NCBI GenBank assembly: GCA_905331475.1
Contig: CAJNYU010001107.1
Location: forward strand, 116,412 to 180,411
Length of the DNA stretch: 64,000 nt
DNA from: Rotaria socialis
Taxonomy: Eukaryota > Rotifera > Eurotatoria > Philodinida > Philodinidae
Direction: 5' to 3'
The notes under the pieces are model-generated. The model was given only the letters and a program-made list of their open reading frames with translations. It searched no databases and had not been told where the DNA came from. Positions 35,303 to 47,958 of this stretch are shown in pieces. Both the position numbers and the translations under genes were made by a program. How positions within the stretch are numbered: the stretch's first letter is position 1; each line of letters begins with the position of its first letter.

Positions 35303-36300
35303 ATGTTGCCCGTAGTTGCTCTTATTACTTGTCTTATTAATGCTATTGTAATATCTGGTTCACCACCGATAGTTTTATGGCATGGCATGGGCGATAGTTG
35401 TTGTAATCCATTAAGTCTTGGTTCATTAATTAAATTCATAAAAACTCAATTACCTGATTCGTATATTCTTTCACTACGTATCGGATCGAATATTGTTGAA
35501 GATACATCCAATGGTTTTTTTATGAATGCTAATCATCAAATTGATTATGCTTGCAAATTATTAAATGCTGACACAAATCTTTCACAAGGGTATCATGCTA
35601 TTGGGTGAGAAGAAAAACAAAAACAATTTTTTTTCTAAAATAAAACCTTTAAACTGGTTTACAGGTTTTCTCAGGGTGGACAATTTTTACGTGCTGTAGC
35701 CCAACGATGTCCTAGTCCGCCGATGCTTAATTTAATTTCTGTAGGCGGTCAACATCAAGGTGTTTTCGGATTTCCTCGATGCCCTGGTGATAATGAAACT
35801 ATATGTAATTATATTCGTGATTTACTGCATCTTGGTGCTTACGAATCGTTTGTACAAAATCATCTTGTTCAAGCTGAATATTGGCATGATCGTATGTAGT
35901 TTTAAATCCTATGAAAAAGTTTTCATCTTTCATTTTTTAAGCTCACAAAGAAAATACTTATCGTCAAGCAAGCATTTTCTTAGCTGACATTAATCAAGAA
36001 CGAACATTTAATGAAGCATATAAAACAAATCTATTGAAAATTCGTAATTTAATTCTTGTGAAATTCTTACGCGATGGAATGGTAACGCCATCTGAAAGTG
36101 AACATTTCGGTTTCTATGAAGAAAATAATACAACGAAAATAATTCCATTACGGGAAAGTTCACTGTATTTAAAGGATTTATTAGGTTTAAAAACAATGGA
36201 TGAACAATCACGTATTAAATTTCTCGAATCAGATACTGATCATTTACAATTTACTGATCAATGGTTTATTGACAATATAATTCCATATCTCAAAGACTAA
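35303..36300 (+). CDS. PPT1: palmitoyl-protein thioesterase 1
   Basis: Three exons, 35303-35604, 35665-35891 and 35942-36300, give 295 residues against 306 in human. A signal peptide leads into [18 protein letters not shown]. The nucleophile elbow GFSQGG places Ser103; Asp221 (FLRDGM) and His277 (DTDHLQF) complete the triad at positions equivalent to human Ser115, Asp233 and His289. [12 protein letters not shown] and [11 protein letters not shown] are near-identical to the vertebrate enzyme. It removes palmitate from S-acylated proteins in the lysosome. The acceptor ttttatttag ends 13 nt before the ATG, suggesting trans-splicing. The stop lies 39 bp from the stop of the convergent C1q gene. 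Confidence 0.95.
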
Positions 36301-36339
36301 AAACGATCTTCTGTTGTTTTTTTTACAATAAAAATATTT

Positions 36340-37901
36340 TTAAATATTAAATAACAAATAGCCAGAAAATGTTGAATATAAATAAGCCAAAGTCTCCGAA
36401 TCGAAATTTTCATTTAGATAATAAGGAATTGCAATAGATATTCGATCATTGATTTGACAATATAAAAGACAATCGATGAAAGCATTGGACCAACCCGAAG
36501 CAATTGTTTCATTATGACTTCTAATTACTGCTTCTGTCCAAATCGTACACATGCGGTTATCATTTTTTCTGATATCGAATGATACCTTTAAATTAAAAAA
36601 AAATCAGAATGGTTACATTATGAGTAACAAGAAGGATAAACCTTAGTTCTAGAAATCGAAATAGTAGCAAAAAATTGATAAAAACCATTTTTCGGTATAG
36701 TAAATATTCCTGTATTTTCTGAAAAATCATTTGATACAGTTGGAACATTGAATGAATCAGATAATATCCATGGTCGAAGTACATTACCGGTAATTTTTGT
36801 GAGATCAAAATATTGTAATTCGGCGCAGAAAGATGTTGGACGTTCCGTGAAACCATCACGACCTGAAAATATAGATTTCATCTACCTCCAGGACTTTATG
36901 TTTACGAGTTATAGGTTGATTTTGTTTTCGAAGGAGAAAATTGCCTTTTTTCCCTCGGTAATCGTCTACCTCACTGCTTCAATTATATTTCCGTTTGTTT
37001 TCCATAGAATTAAAGGAACGATGATCGACTCACTACAAACTTATACAAGTTCAAAAATGATCGAGATCACACCTTCAAAATTCTACTATTCATAGAAATC
37101 GACAATAATGAACTGACCAATGTATGAAGAAATATTGACTCTTTCAATTTTTTATATTCGGAATCTTTTTCACGCTGAACTTTGCTGAAATTCAATAGAC
37201 AGATCTTGAAATAGTGCCTTCGTCACTCTTAAACTAGATGTCATAGAAGCATTTTCAAGTGAAATTTAGAGAAAACATAGAAACCCGATGTTTTCTACAG
37301 GTTTCTTTAAGAGGCTAAAAAATGAATAAACTTCTTATGGCATTTTTCTTTTCAATAATTCGTTTCAGATTTTTAATTCTTTTGCACAAGTTATTTTATA
37401 ATGCACACATCGATCTAATCATCATGCTCGCTATTACTTTTTTTCGTAATGAGACCCATGTCGAATAATATTATCAAAAATGAAAGTACTTTTACTTATG
37501 TGACTCAATTGATATAACTAATATTTCTAACATACATATGTTAACAAAAAGATTATATTCTTACCAGTAGGACCCATTAAACCTCGTGGGCCCATAGGGC
37601 CAGATAAACCTAGAATAATCAATGAATTTTCTAAGAAAAACTGTTATTATTATCAAGACCTGCAACTCCCGGTGAACCACGCGGACCAGGCAAACCTTGA
37701 ACAACTGTCGATAGATCATTGGTATTACCTAGACATAACAAAAAACACACATGGCAATTATGCCCTAGACCTTAAATGATTGAATTCACCTCCACATTTC
37801 AATTCTGCAAAACATTCATACGAATTTTTGTGTCGATTTATTTTACATAAAACTTCAGAACAAACCAGCATTAAAATAGCGTATAATAGATTGCATGCCA
37901 T
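36340..37901 (-). CDS. secreted short-collagen C1q-domain protein
   Basis: Five exons, 37901-37790, 37728-37660, 37609-37565, 36862-36642 and 36585-36340, give 230 residues. A signal peptide (MACNLLYAILMLVCSEVLC) precedes a small Cys pair. Ten uninterrupted Gly-X-Y triplets follow, split over two small phase-1 exons as in fibrillar collagen genes. A C-terminal C1q globular domain runs from about residue 85, with FSENTGIFTIPKNGFYQFFA and the closing STFSGYLLFN. It should trimerise through the collagen stalk and bind ligands outside the cell, like C1q/TNF-related proteins and molluscan C1qDC lectins. The collagen part is very short. It is convergent with PPT1. Confidence 0.88.
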
Positions 37902-38222
37902 AACGTGAATAAACACTTCTTCCTTTTTTTTACGTTTCCAATTGATTCTGTTGTCTGTTACAAACTGAAGGTTGAACACTATGTTCGATACGAACAATAC
38001 TAATCGGAAATTACCGACCCGCAAAATTATCCTTGATGAAATCTTCACTTTCTTTCTTTTCTTTTTTATTATTATTATTCTGCTTTTTTTTTCATCGATC
38101 GACATGCGGACAAAAAGAAATCAAAATAGAACACAAAGAAAAAAGAATGCAGTAGTTGCTTGGATGTCAAGTTAAATAGTACAGTGCATAAAGAGAAACA
38201 AAAAGAAAAACTGTTTACATCA
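37902..38222. other. intergenic gap between two minus-strand genes
   Basis: 321 bp separating the stop of the upstream charged-protein gene from the C1q start. No clear trans-splice acceptor near the ATG, so operon linkage is not claimed. Confidence 0.5.
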
Positions 38223-41200
38223 TTAATCGTAATATTCTTCGGCAGATCGATTATTTCTTCTAAATCGTCCATTATCTACAGAAAATAAAAAGTAAAAAAA
38301 TAAAATATTCGATAGAATTAACCATCAACTAACCTGAACCCTCATCATCGTCGTTTGTTTGTGGAAAAAGAGCATTAACATATTGTTCCGTAGGATCTGA
38401 ACCATTCGATTCATCGTTTCTAGATTTCTGAGGTCGATTTTTTACAACTTGAATTTTAGCATATTCAAGAGCCTGGAAAATTAATTCTGATTATTCGATT
38501 CATGTCTTAGAGAAAAAAAGACGTTACTCGTTCTCGCTTGGATAATTTGTCAGCGCTGTCTGGATCACTATTATTTATATGCCAAATTTTTTTCTGTGGT
38601 GTCTCTCTTGGTGTTTTAGTATTTGCTGCCGCTGGATCTGCGGGCTGTTTATCTATTTGTGATGCATATTCTTGACGTTTTCGAGCACGTTCTTTCTATA
38701 ATAAAACAAGAGACTAATGGTTAAGTAGATTTTCGATTGATAAACATATTTACGCGATCAGGAGAAGGTTCATTTAGAGAAGCGTATGGATTATTTTGTG
38801 AATCATGTTTTTGTAAGTCTTTATAATCTTTGAGAGTATATTTTTTATAAGGAAAATAATAACCTTGAATGTCGCGTAATGCACGACGTCGTTGATTTTC
38901 TAAGTAACTATCTAGAAGGAAAATAAAATTTTCAAATCTATCGATAATTATGCAATAATTATATACCTGTTTTCATCCATTGTTGAGAATAGAGAACATC
39001 ATGAACGGTTGGTTTAAATTTTTGTTTCAAATAATCATTTCTTTCTTGACGCCACATTTCTAACATTTCACCTTCTTCTTCGTATTTTTGATTTGCATTT
39101 TTTTGTTGGATTTTCTCATTTTCCTCGTCATCGTCTTTCGTTTTAGAATTTTTAGTTTTTGCTGTTGTTCTTGTTTTTGTTTTTTTCGGTACTTGACTTT
39201 TTTTATCATCTTCACGTTCAGTTTCATTTTCAGTTGCGACTCCACGATCATCATTGTTTTCTTTTTTATCTTTAAATGTTTTCGATTTTAATTTCGGTTT
39301 ACGTTTTTCATAATCGAAAAATCCATCATAAGGAGCATGAGACGACGGAAGATACGGTGGTGTATCATAACCTTCTTCGTACATGTGACGATAACGATAT
39401 TCCGATCGAATAGGATATGGATAGGGACCGTACGGTGGAAATTCATCGTAATAGGGATGTCGTCCTCCTCTCAGAGGATATCTAGGCGGAAGTGGATAAT
39501 CATAGATAGGATCGTAGATTGGTGGCCCACGTCCACGTCGAATCAGTGGCAATGCCAGATTTTTTTCTTGATGAGAATCAGACGCTGGCATACGTTTCAT
39601 CGATTGACTTCGACTACGTTGACGATTGGGATTATCATCACCCGAACTATTATTATCTTCAGTTTGATAATCATCTCGACGGCTGGTACGTTGTTTTGGA
39701 ACGGAATTCGATTTTTTTTTATTACGTTTTGGTTTTCCTGCATCCTTATATTCAACATCACTTACAGGATGTGTTTGAACTTTTGTTGGTTTCGGTGGAG
39801 TCATTTTCTTTTTCGGCACAAGAAGATTTGTATCGCGTTGTTTTTGTTCACGGCTATCTTCCTTTTGTTTAATGGCTGCGGCTCGCATTTTAGTTGACTT
39901 GTTTGTTTTAAGTTCAATAGGAGGATTATTCGATTTTAGTGTTGTTTCCGATGGATTACGAATGCCACCATTCAATGATACATGATTTTGATTGGTTGGC
40001 ATTTGTTTAGGCGGATTAGTGGCCATTTGATTATCAGATCGAGTCAAATTCGTTTGTGGCGACAATTTAGATTGAGGATTTTTATTATCCGACAACGCTG
40101 GGAGTTGTTGCTGCTGTATTGGCTGATGAAAAAAGAAATTATAAGAAGTCATGGTTAAAATCAGCATATAAAAATGGCTTCCTATTTGAACTGAATGACT
40201 ACTGTATTATAAATGTTGAAAGAGAAAAAATTTTATATGAAAGCTTCTCCTGTCTCACCATCGTTATGACACTTTGTGATCATCTTCGTTTTACAGAGAG
40301 ATGTAACAATTTCTTACCGTGTTTTAAATGGAAATAAAACTAAAGTGAAGTCTTAAACATAAAGAAATCTTTTTTTTGCTGACAGCGAGGTGTTTCTTCG
40401 GGGATCCTCCCTCAGATCTGAGTTGTCACTTAGAAAGATCCCTATGCGCTGAAGTTTTCAGGAATGACTGGCCTTCATTAGAAACAGCTGTAATAAAAAT
40501 TTCAGCTCGATATATTGAGCTGAGCAAAAAATATGACATATTTACATACGAATTATGGCTACCAGAAGAATCCTTAAGGCTCTGCCAGTAGGAGAGCTAT
40601 AAAAGTCGGGCGTGTTTTAAGTTAAAACTAGCACCAATACGCTACTTTTGTCACAACGGAATTTTAAAATTTGCTTTAGTTCATGTTTTTCAAGTATTTT
40701 ACTGGAATAGGGGTCAAAATTTGGCTAAAAATGGTCACCTATTGATATAGAATCCGAGGTTTTTAAGTTCAGGAGTCAAATACAAAAAATCTGATCGGAC
40801 AAGATTTTACTTATACTTGAGGCTTCAAAATAAAATAAAAGTGACCTTAATATCTTGTATTGCTTAAAACTAGTTTCATTTTTTTCCGACAAAAAAAACG
40901 TGTTTTGAGAAAAACGGTAAATAAGTTTAAGAATCATTTTTTTTTGTTTAAACTCGAAAAAAGATCTGTATGTTATATTTTTACACTGAACCTTTTCGAT
41001 GATATCATGAATGATATCAACTCGTTCCACCTATAAACGATCTTTACTATTAGCTTTTCGGGAGGGTGACCAAGGCAAAATGATTTTACAAAAAAGTACA
41101 CTATCTTGTTTAGAATTTTCTACTGATTCCAACCATGTAACTATTTTTTCAGAAAACAGTTCCGCCAAAAAATGACTTTACTGTCACTTGTCTTTTCTCG

Positions 41201-42238
41201 AAAAAGAAGACAGTACGACTTAGTATTGTTTCGATAAATCCCTTAAAATCGAACCTTTTTAAAAAAAACCAGTATATATTCTGAAAGAGGAGACTTTGAG
41301 GGATATACCCATGATAAAAACTCAAACTTTAATCTTTTTGAAAAAACAGATTTTTTTTAAGAGGACCCTTTTTAAAATGAACCGATAATAGATTCCTTAG
41401 CAACAAAAATATAATTATGTAAAAAAGGTTAACTATAAGGTTCTTTTTTGACTGAGTTATGATTCTCTCGATAGATGTTTTGTAGTATGGAGAGAATGAA
41501 TTTCTTTTTTTAATTTTATAAAAGTACTTATTCTGTTTTTAAGTTGCTACATTCTAATTGATGTGTTCATTGTGCACTTGGAATAAGAGTTTGTGGGATT
41601 TTTCTTTTTCTCTCTACTCTCAGTCACATCCGGAGTAATAAGAATATTCACATATTATTATGTTTTCTAAGTGAAAATTAAATTCTTACTAAACGCAATT
41701 CTATTTTAGACAGAAAAAATATTCTTAAGTGTGACGTACCTGATATCGATTGTTAGACTCAACATGATGATCATCGAGAGTTGTTTTTTGCATTGGTTGT
41801 TTAGTATTATTTTCATCAATACTATGTGGTATTGTCGATCGATCATCATAGATTTGTGTTTGAGCATTTGGATAATTATTTAATAAACTATCTTTATTGT
41901 AGGTCGATTGTTGAACAAATCGATCTGGAGTATAATACTGAGGTTCTTGTGTTATATAATTATCATTGGAGTACGAAGGTTGAAGATAATTATCTGAATA
42001 GGGCGGCCGTAATTGATTATCTATAAGATGATTACCGTAATTATTTGTTGAATATTGACTGGGAGCTTGTATTAATGTTCCTACACCTGAATCGTATGTG
42101 CCTAAAGAAAAAATATTTTATTAGAAGAAATTATTTTCATATGACCTAACCATAGTTAGCCGAATGATAAAGATCTCCTTGAGATCCGAGGCCCGCATAT
42201 GTATTAGATGGTAATGTTGTGTAGGATGTAGCAGCCAT
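38223..42238 (-). CDS. charged low-complexity protein, possibly JHY-like ciliary protein
   Basis: Seven exons, 42238-42151, 42101-41740, 40122-38967, 38911-38754, 38695-38528, 38472-38334 and 38275-38223, give 707 residues with all phases closing. The N-terminus is Tyr/Asn/Gln-rich. The middle is Lys/Arg/Asp/Glu-rich with RS-like and PYGPYPYP segments. Only the C-terminal 180 residues look ordered: QGYYFPYKKYTLKDYKDLQ then RKERARKRQEYASQI. That YTLKDYK motif with a following basic helix recalls the C-terminal region of JHY (C11orf63), a ciliary protein, but this rests on memory of the motif. The last exon's other frame starts with an ATG and is a shadow; the spliced frame ends SAEEYYD. Confidence 0.7.
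40123..41739 (-). other. 1.6-kb intron, no gene seen
   Basis: Second intron of the preceding charged-protein gene. It has repeated poly-A/T runs and no supported coding region. The part near 40376-40600 is less AT-rich and may be old repeat DNA. Confidence 0.5.
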
Positions 42239-42900
42239 TAGTACGCAAATAAGTTGATGAATTAAAAGAGTAAAAAACTGTGTGATGATGCCATTTCGTT
42301 AGAAAAGCAAAAGTGGGTAGAGAATAAAAGAAGAAAAGGTGTTTTAAATAAACACAGTGACGACGTAAAGAAAAAAATAACAAACGATGGCGACAATGGA
42401 AACCTATTGCACCTATTTGCTGCGTTTGTCAATGTTATTGACCATGAGTGAACAACGATAGGCATGGCAATGTCAAGGAGGAGGAGAATCAAGAAACAAA
42501 GAAAGAATGATTTAACAGAATGGCGATGCTCTTCAAGTAGAAAAAAAAGCATCTAATGCCGTTCACAACCTTAAAACAAAAGTAAACATAAAGTAGTCAA
42601 AATTCACTCTACTCCTCTATGTTACATTCTTGAAATGATCCTTTATTTCATCTATTATTCTTAAGAAAATCAGAAGTTAGGAAGTAAAACTATCTAATAT
42701 ATAATCAAATTCATCGATAAGAAAATAATCTTTTCGATAATTATTTAAATACAAGTCATCTAGTTTATAATGAATATCAACAGAGAGTTCATTGCGTCTA
42801 TGGAACGGCGTTAATAGAATTTTAATTTTTCAGGTTATTTTTGACATCTGTTTAAAGCATTTTCTAGAAGACATTGACGTGTATAAAGTAATGATTTTTT
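42239..42900. other. intergenic, no gene seen
   Basis: Upstream region of the charged-protein gene. Short frames only. Confidence 0.5.
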
Positions 42901-43640
42901 AAAATATTTATTTATGGATTGAAGTCATGTTAAAGCTTGATCAGTATAAAATTCAATATAAAAGTAGATAAAATCTATTATTACTCGTTGCATATAATTG
43001 GCTAATAGCGAGAGGTAATTTTCGATTTTAACACGTTGACATAAATAAATAATACGTAAACGTAGAAACCTTTTTTCTAAGTACATATTCATAATTTTTA
43101 TACCAAACAATTTTTTCTAAATCTTTTCGTTGTTGCATTAGAGAATCGAACAAAAATATGAATCCATAAAGGATTATTTCCTATGATGGCATGATATAAT
43201 GAACAATTCGTAGGATATTGAATACAATCTGACGGTACAATTTGATAATCACCTTGAATGACATGCGTAATGGAATGGTGAAGTTCAGAAGAATCAATAA
43301 GTTCGATTTCGGAAAAGGTTTTTTCTTATTCCGTTTTGATCTCGACAATTTATTTGTGCACCGTGTTCAACTAAGATTTCAGCCAGTATTCTATCAACAC
43401 AAGAACAAGCTCAATGAAGATCCGAACGAGTATTTGGATCAATGTCAAGTTCTGTGGCGAATAAAAATATAAATCTGATCCAATCGGTAGAACGAATTTA
43501 AAAATTTACTTTTAATAAAGTACACAGTGAATCGAGATGTAATTACATGAAAATAAGATTTCCAAACAGTTGCATTTCCATAATCATCACTTTCATTGGT
43601 ATTAACATGAAGTCGAATTAAATTTTCATATTCAGCTATT
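42901..43640 (-). pseudogene. decayed ankyrin-repeat gene (ASB-like)
   Basis: On the minus strand, translated pieces in shifting frames resemble one ankyrin-repeat protein. An N-terminal piece is YENLIRLHVNTNESDDYGNA. An ankyrin consensus piece follows: DRILAEILVEHGAQINCRDQNG, then an interrupted PFHYAC. Next are QIVPSDCIQYPTNCSLYHAI and a basic C-terminal piece (LEKRFLRLRIIYLCQRV). Stop codons (for example in LH-stop-AC near 43411) and frame changes separate them. Some breaks could be introns, but the in-repeat stops argue for a pseudogene. Homology to SOCS-box ankyrin proteins is a guess from the layout. Confidence 0.5.
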
Positions 43641-43652
43641 TATTCATGACAA

Positions 43653-44179
43653 CCCAGGTCGAACAGTACGGTCCGTGTACGGTCGTTTACGGTTACTTTA
43701 CGACTATTTGCCGGGCGAAAGTTTGCCGTAATATCTGGCGCAGTAATACGGGCCGTATGATCATGAGAGTAGGGACCCAGGTCGAACATTCCGGTCCCGG
43801 AAACGGCCGGTTCTGTGGTATTCCGGTGAAAGAATCCGGTTCCAGCCGGAATCGACAGGAACCTGTCAAAATTGGTAGCCGGATACGGTTTCCGGATTCC
43901 TGCATCGAATTCCGGACGATTCCAGGTGGGTTCCGGTCGGAAACAGCGAGTTTCTTCCAGGTTTTCGCCGGAAATTCACGGAGTATTGCTTCAGGAATCA
44001 TTGTTTTGGAGAGCACAAACAGCCATAAACCATAAAAGTTCAGTCCCGTTTATGGTGCCGTATTACTGTGTCAGATATTATGGGCAAATACGGCCTATTT
44101 ACTGCCGTAAATATACCGCTTTGACATCGTTTACCGTCGATAAACAGACCGTAAACGAGTCCGTTTTGATCAACTTGGG
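43653..44179. mobile_element. foldback / long-TIR non-autonomous element
   Basis: The two ends form long imperfect inverted repeats of roughly 120 bp. The left end starts CCCAGGTCGAACAGTACGG and the right end, reversed, CCCAAGTTGATCAAAACGG. Further in, TAATATCTGgCgCAGTAATACGG on the left matches TAATATCTGaCaCAGTAATACGG on the right. The arms are rich in TTACGGT and the central 250 bp in TTCCGG, making the element a GC-rich island. The end motif ACCCAGGTCGAAC occurs again internally at 43775-43787, so a second element may be nested in the first. No clear target duplication was found. Confidence 0.72.
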
Positions 44180-46190
44180 AAGCAACATCGATTAATATTC
44201 GAAAATTAAATGTATATACAAGTAATTCATTTAATACTTTTGTATGAGAAAAAAAATCGACTTTTCAGCAGTGATAATTTTATTTATTAATTTGTTTTAA
44301 ATATTAGAAGTCCAGTTAGACAAAATCAATAAAAAAAATCGTTTATACACGCACTAAAAATGTGCGCTTATAACATTTTCCAATTTTTTTTTGCCTTGTG
44401 AATCATGTTCTAAGAAAATTAGTGAGTCTTACCCAGTTTTTCATGATTTTTCAAACTGTGGAACTTTTATAGAATCGATGAGACCGAAAATTTTAAAGCA
44501 ATTTACGTGTTTTATTAAATATTACACGGGATGAAAGAGAAATTAGAGCATCGAATACAATCAAATTGTAGATTTGCTCTTTAAAAAAACACGTTCTCCT
44601 TACAGCAGGCGGAAAGGAAAAGAAAACTTTTGATATACATTGTAAAGTTATAGATTCGATAGGTGCCCCTTGCGATGTTTAGTTAATTCGGCAATATCAG
44701 TATTATATAATTATTAAAATAAAAAAGTTAATAATGATGCTTTTAGTAGCTGATATTTTAGGTAGAATCAAATAAGGTATCGAATAGTATCAACTACTGC
44801 GTCGCGCCAAACATAATTATTCATTTTCAACTTTCACACGCATCAAAGAAAAATGATAAATAAGAGAAAGACAGAGAGAAAAGAGAACATGGCGAGAAAA
44901 TCGCTCAAAATCAGAAACAACGCAGGTGACGACACACCGTACCGTGGCATCTCTAAGTAGCAAAAACAGTTTGGTCGCGCAGCTCCTTTGGGACTAAACT
45001 TTGGAACTCACATACGAATTTTCATCCAATTCTACTAATACACAATACGTACAATGTGAAATGTGTTGCAAGACAATCAGTCGCTAAAAAAAAGTTGCCT
45101 TATTTAGTTTGTGCATGCTTGCTAATGTCTGTCATGGGCAAGGACCAGCCGCAATAATCAGCATATGTTATATTAAATTATGGTGAAGGATTTCTTACAA
45201 TCAAAAATTATCAATAAAGAAAGATATATTTAGAAACCATTTATTGACTAGAATTGATGATCTACAGAAAAATCAAAATGTAAAATATCATCATTTTTCC
45301 ACACCTTAATCTTCACACGTTTTCGTAAGTTTTATTTTCTATTAAAATGATTTTGTATTCAGAGCACATGACTTTACATCGAACGATATGATATTTAATG
45401 CTCAAATGCATATAGACTAATTCAAGTACATTTTTCTTTTAGTAAAATCTATCTTTGTCACATAATTTTCTACTTTATTCACAACTATGCCATGTTGACT
45501 GATCAAGTCGAAGTTAAGATTCTCATAATAAAATGGCAGCAACTGCAAAATTTACTCTTTTTGCGCTAAGATCTACAGAGCAGAGCAATGCCATATTATT
45601 GCTTCTTCATTGTGACAAGTAGAAAGAAAATTTCCAATCAGGGTCCTGCCTCGTTTCACAAAAGAATAACTTGAAAAATATTATTTTGCATTTTACTATT
45701 AAAAGAACTAGATCTATAGAACATACTATTTCTGATCACACATTATGAATGATAAAATTGATCGTTTATCACGGTAACTAAACAAAAACATTTCCTTATC
45801 AATATAAAATTTCTCTAGATACACATCTACAAATGATCTTGTTTATATTATCTTCCATTAACATAGTGTTAATCATGCGAAATTTTCAATATTCTGAAGT
45901 CATCACTGAAATTTATATTTTAATTGTACTTCAACAATAACTATAGTTCTCTACAAAATTTCTCTCTAATGGAGTCTCGAACAAATGATATTTTTGATCA
46001 TCGAAAAAATATAACAAAAGAAAACTATTTTCCAATTGAAATGAAATCAATTGTATAGATACTATCTTTTCTCTTTCATTCATTGTGTGGCTTCGTTTGT
46101 TTGTTCCTAAACACTATCCATGATGAATGTCAAAAGAGAAACAGCTTGTGTATATTCTTAAAGTTTTTGAAAAATAAAGTCGAACACACA
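44180..46190. other. 2-kb intergenic region, no gene seen
   Basis: AT-rich with no supported coding frame. It includes the 3' flank of AFG1L. Confidence 0.5.
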
Positions 46191-47958
46191 TTATAGTAAT
46201 TGAGACCAATCATCCGCCTGTTTTTTCGTATTACTAAATCGTTTTGGTTTCGCTAAATATTCTTTTGATTGCATTTCAATAAGACGTGATAAAGTTCTAT
46301 CGAATGCGTGAAATTCATCCATCGTCAGAAGATCCTCACGTTTTAAATTCGGATGATCTTTTAATGGATTAAATATATCTTTAACGGTATGAACAAACAT
46401 TGAAATAATTAATTTTGTATTATGATTATATAATTCATCGATAAGAATTATAAAACGACGTATCCGATCACGTTGTTCAATACTTAATTTTGGTATATCC
46501 GTTAATACTAATGTATTATATGTTGATGCAATAGCTATATAATCAGCTGAGAAATGTTCATGGCAGCATAATTCTTCGAATGAAAATTTTGCAACACCTC
46601 GTGCTTGCCACGGAATTTTTATATCGCGACCATTAACATCAACTGTGGCTGGTTCCGGTTCAAACGGAGCAATAAGACGAGCACAAAGTGAATCTAATTC
46701 AGATTCTGTTTCAGGTCGACTAGCATCGAATACTGTTTGAACATGCCCCTAGAATAAAAATTTCATCGGTAAGCACAGTCTAAAAAAATAACAAGAGTAG
46801 ATAGATGATCAATTAATAGAAGTTTTCAATCGCTCGATTCCTTCCGACATAGTCATGTCTCGTTATCATATAGAAATGACGTCGTTATTGCATTTCAAGA
46901 CAATACAAGTAAGAGGAGGAGTGAAGAAACATACTTCAATCCCACAGAGATTCTCTTAACAAATTCTTCTTGTTCGAGCAGTTAAGGAGAAGAAAAACAT
47001 ATCGCTTCAATTATTAGCTATCCTTACCTGAGTACCAATTAAACGATAGTCTGTCGAAGAATCCATATTATATACTGTACACATTTGATGTAAAAATGGT
47101 ATAAATGGAAGAAAATATTCTCGATTGAGTCCACGATAATAGAGATCATCGGGAGGACGATTTGATGTTGCAACCATAATCATACCTTTTGCAAATAGAT
47201 GCTCAAATAAACGTTTTATAATCATAGCATCAGCAATATCCAATACCATAAATTCATCGAAACATAAAAGCCAAATTTCATCAAGTAATTCTTCGACAAC
47301 ACTACCAAGAAGATTGTCGCTCACAGCTGCATTATTACTTCGAATACGATGCATACCTTTTGAAACAAATGATTTCCAATATCGTAAATTCAATTATTAA
47401 ACATACGATTATGAAATTCAAGCATGAAACTATTAAAATGTACGCGTCGTTTTTCATTGGTTGGTATACATTCGAAGAAAATATCCATTAGAAGACTCTG
47501 TTAAATCGATAGACGAATGAGAATAACATAGACGAACAACACAATGAATACCTTACCACAACCAGCACCACCGTAGATATACAACGATTTCTGTCGTTCT
47601 ACAGAATCATTCGAGGATTTGAAAATATTTGTTAATGATGACAAAAAATTTGATTTTGTTTTATCGGTTGTTGTTTCGATTTGTTGCGATTCTGGTATAT
47701 ATGTTTGTAGATCATAATATAATTTATCAAGAATACTCATTAATTGTTCTTGTCGAGGATCAGAGCGTAACTAAAAATAAATTTTTTTTTAATCTTCTCA
47801 ACCATATAAAAAAATCTAACTTCATATGCTTTAATTTTATTTCGATAAATTTGCAACGGTGATGATTCAGATTGAGCTATATAAACTGTACGAATGTGAT
47901 TTAATGATAATCGTAAACGGTGAATTGTTTTGGAAAAAAATATTCTATTAATATTCAT
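46191..47958 (-). CDS. AFG1L: AFG1-like mitochondrial AAA ATPase
   Basis: Five exons, 47958-47821, 47770-47552, 47497-47407, 47356-47028 and 46748-46191, give 444 residues. Walker A is GGAGCGKS (113-120), split across an intron after Lys119. Walker B is LLCFDEF with Asp183-Glu184. MVATSNRPPDDLYYRGLNR is the family sensor region, and the C-terminal segment contains FHAFDRTLSRLIEMQSKEYL as in human AFG1L (LACE1). The family acts in mitochondria in turnover of respiratory-chain subunits. The basic N-terminus (NINRIFFSKTIHRLRLSL) fits a mitochondrial presequence. The ATG directly abuts an AG acceptor (ctctttcag), so either the mRNA is trans-spliced with no native 5' UTR or an upstream exon was missed. 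Confidence 0.92.

Noticed and set aside
38075-38272. ATG-initiated small ORF (MDDLEEIIDL...) at the end of the charged-protein gene
   Set aside because: It is in the wrong frame for the splice junction; the spliced frame ends in SAEEYYD.
39337-39897. 186-codon plus-strand ORF rich in Ile/Phe/Arg
   Set aside because: Antisense shadow of the Lys/Asp/Pro-rich exon of the charged-protein gene, which has closing splice phases.
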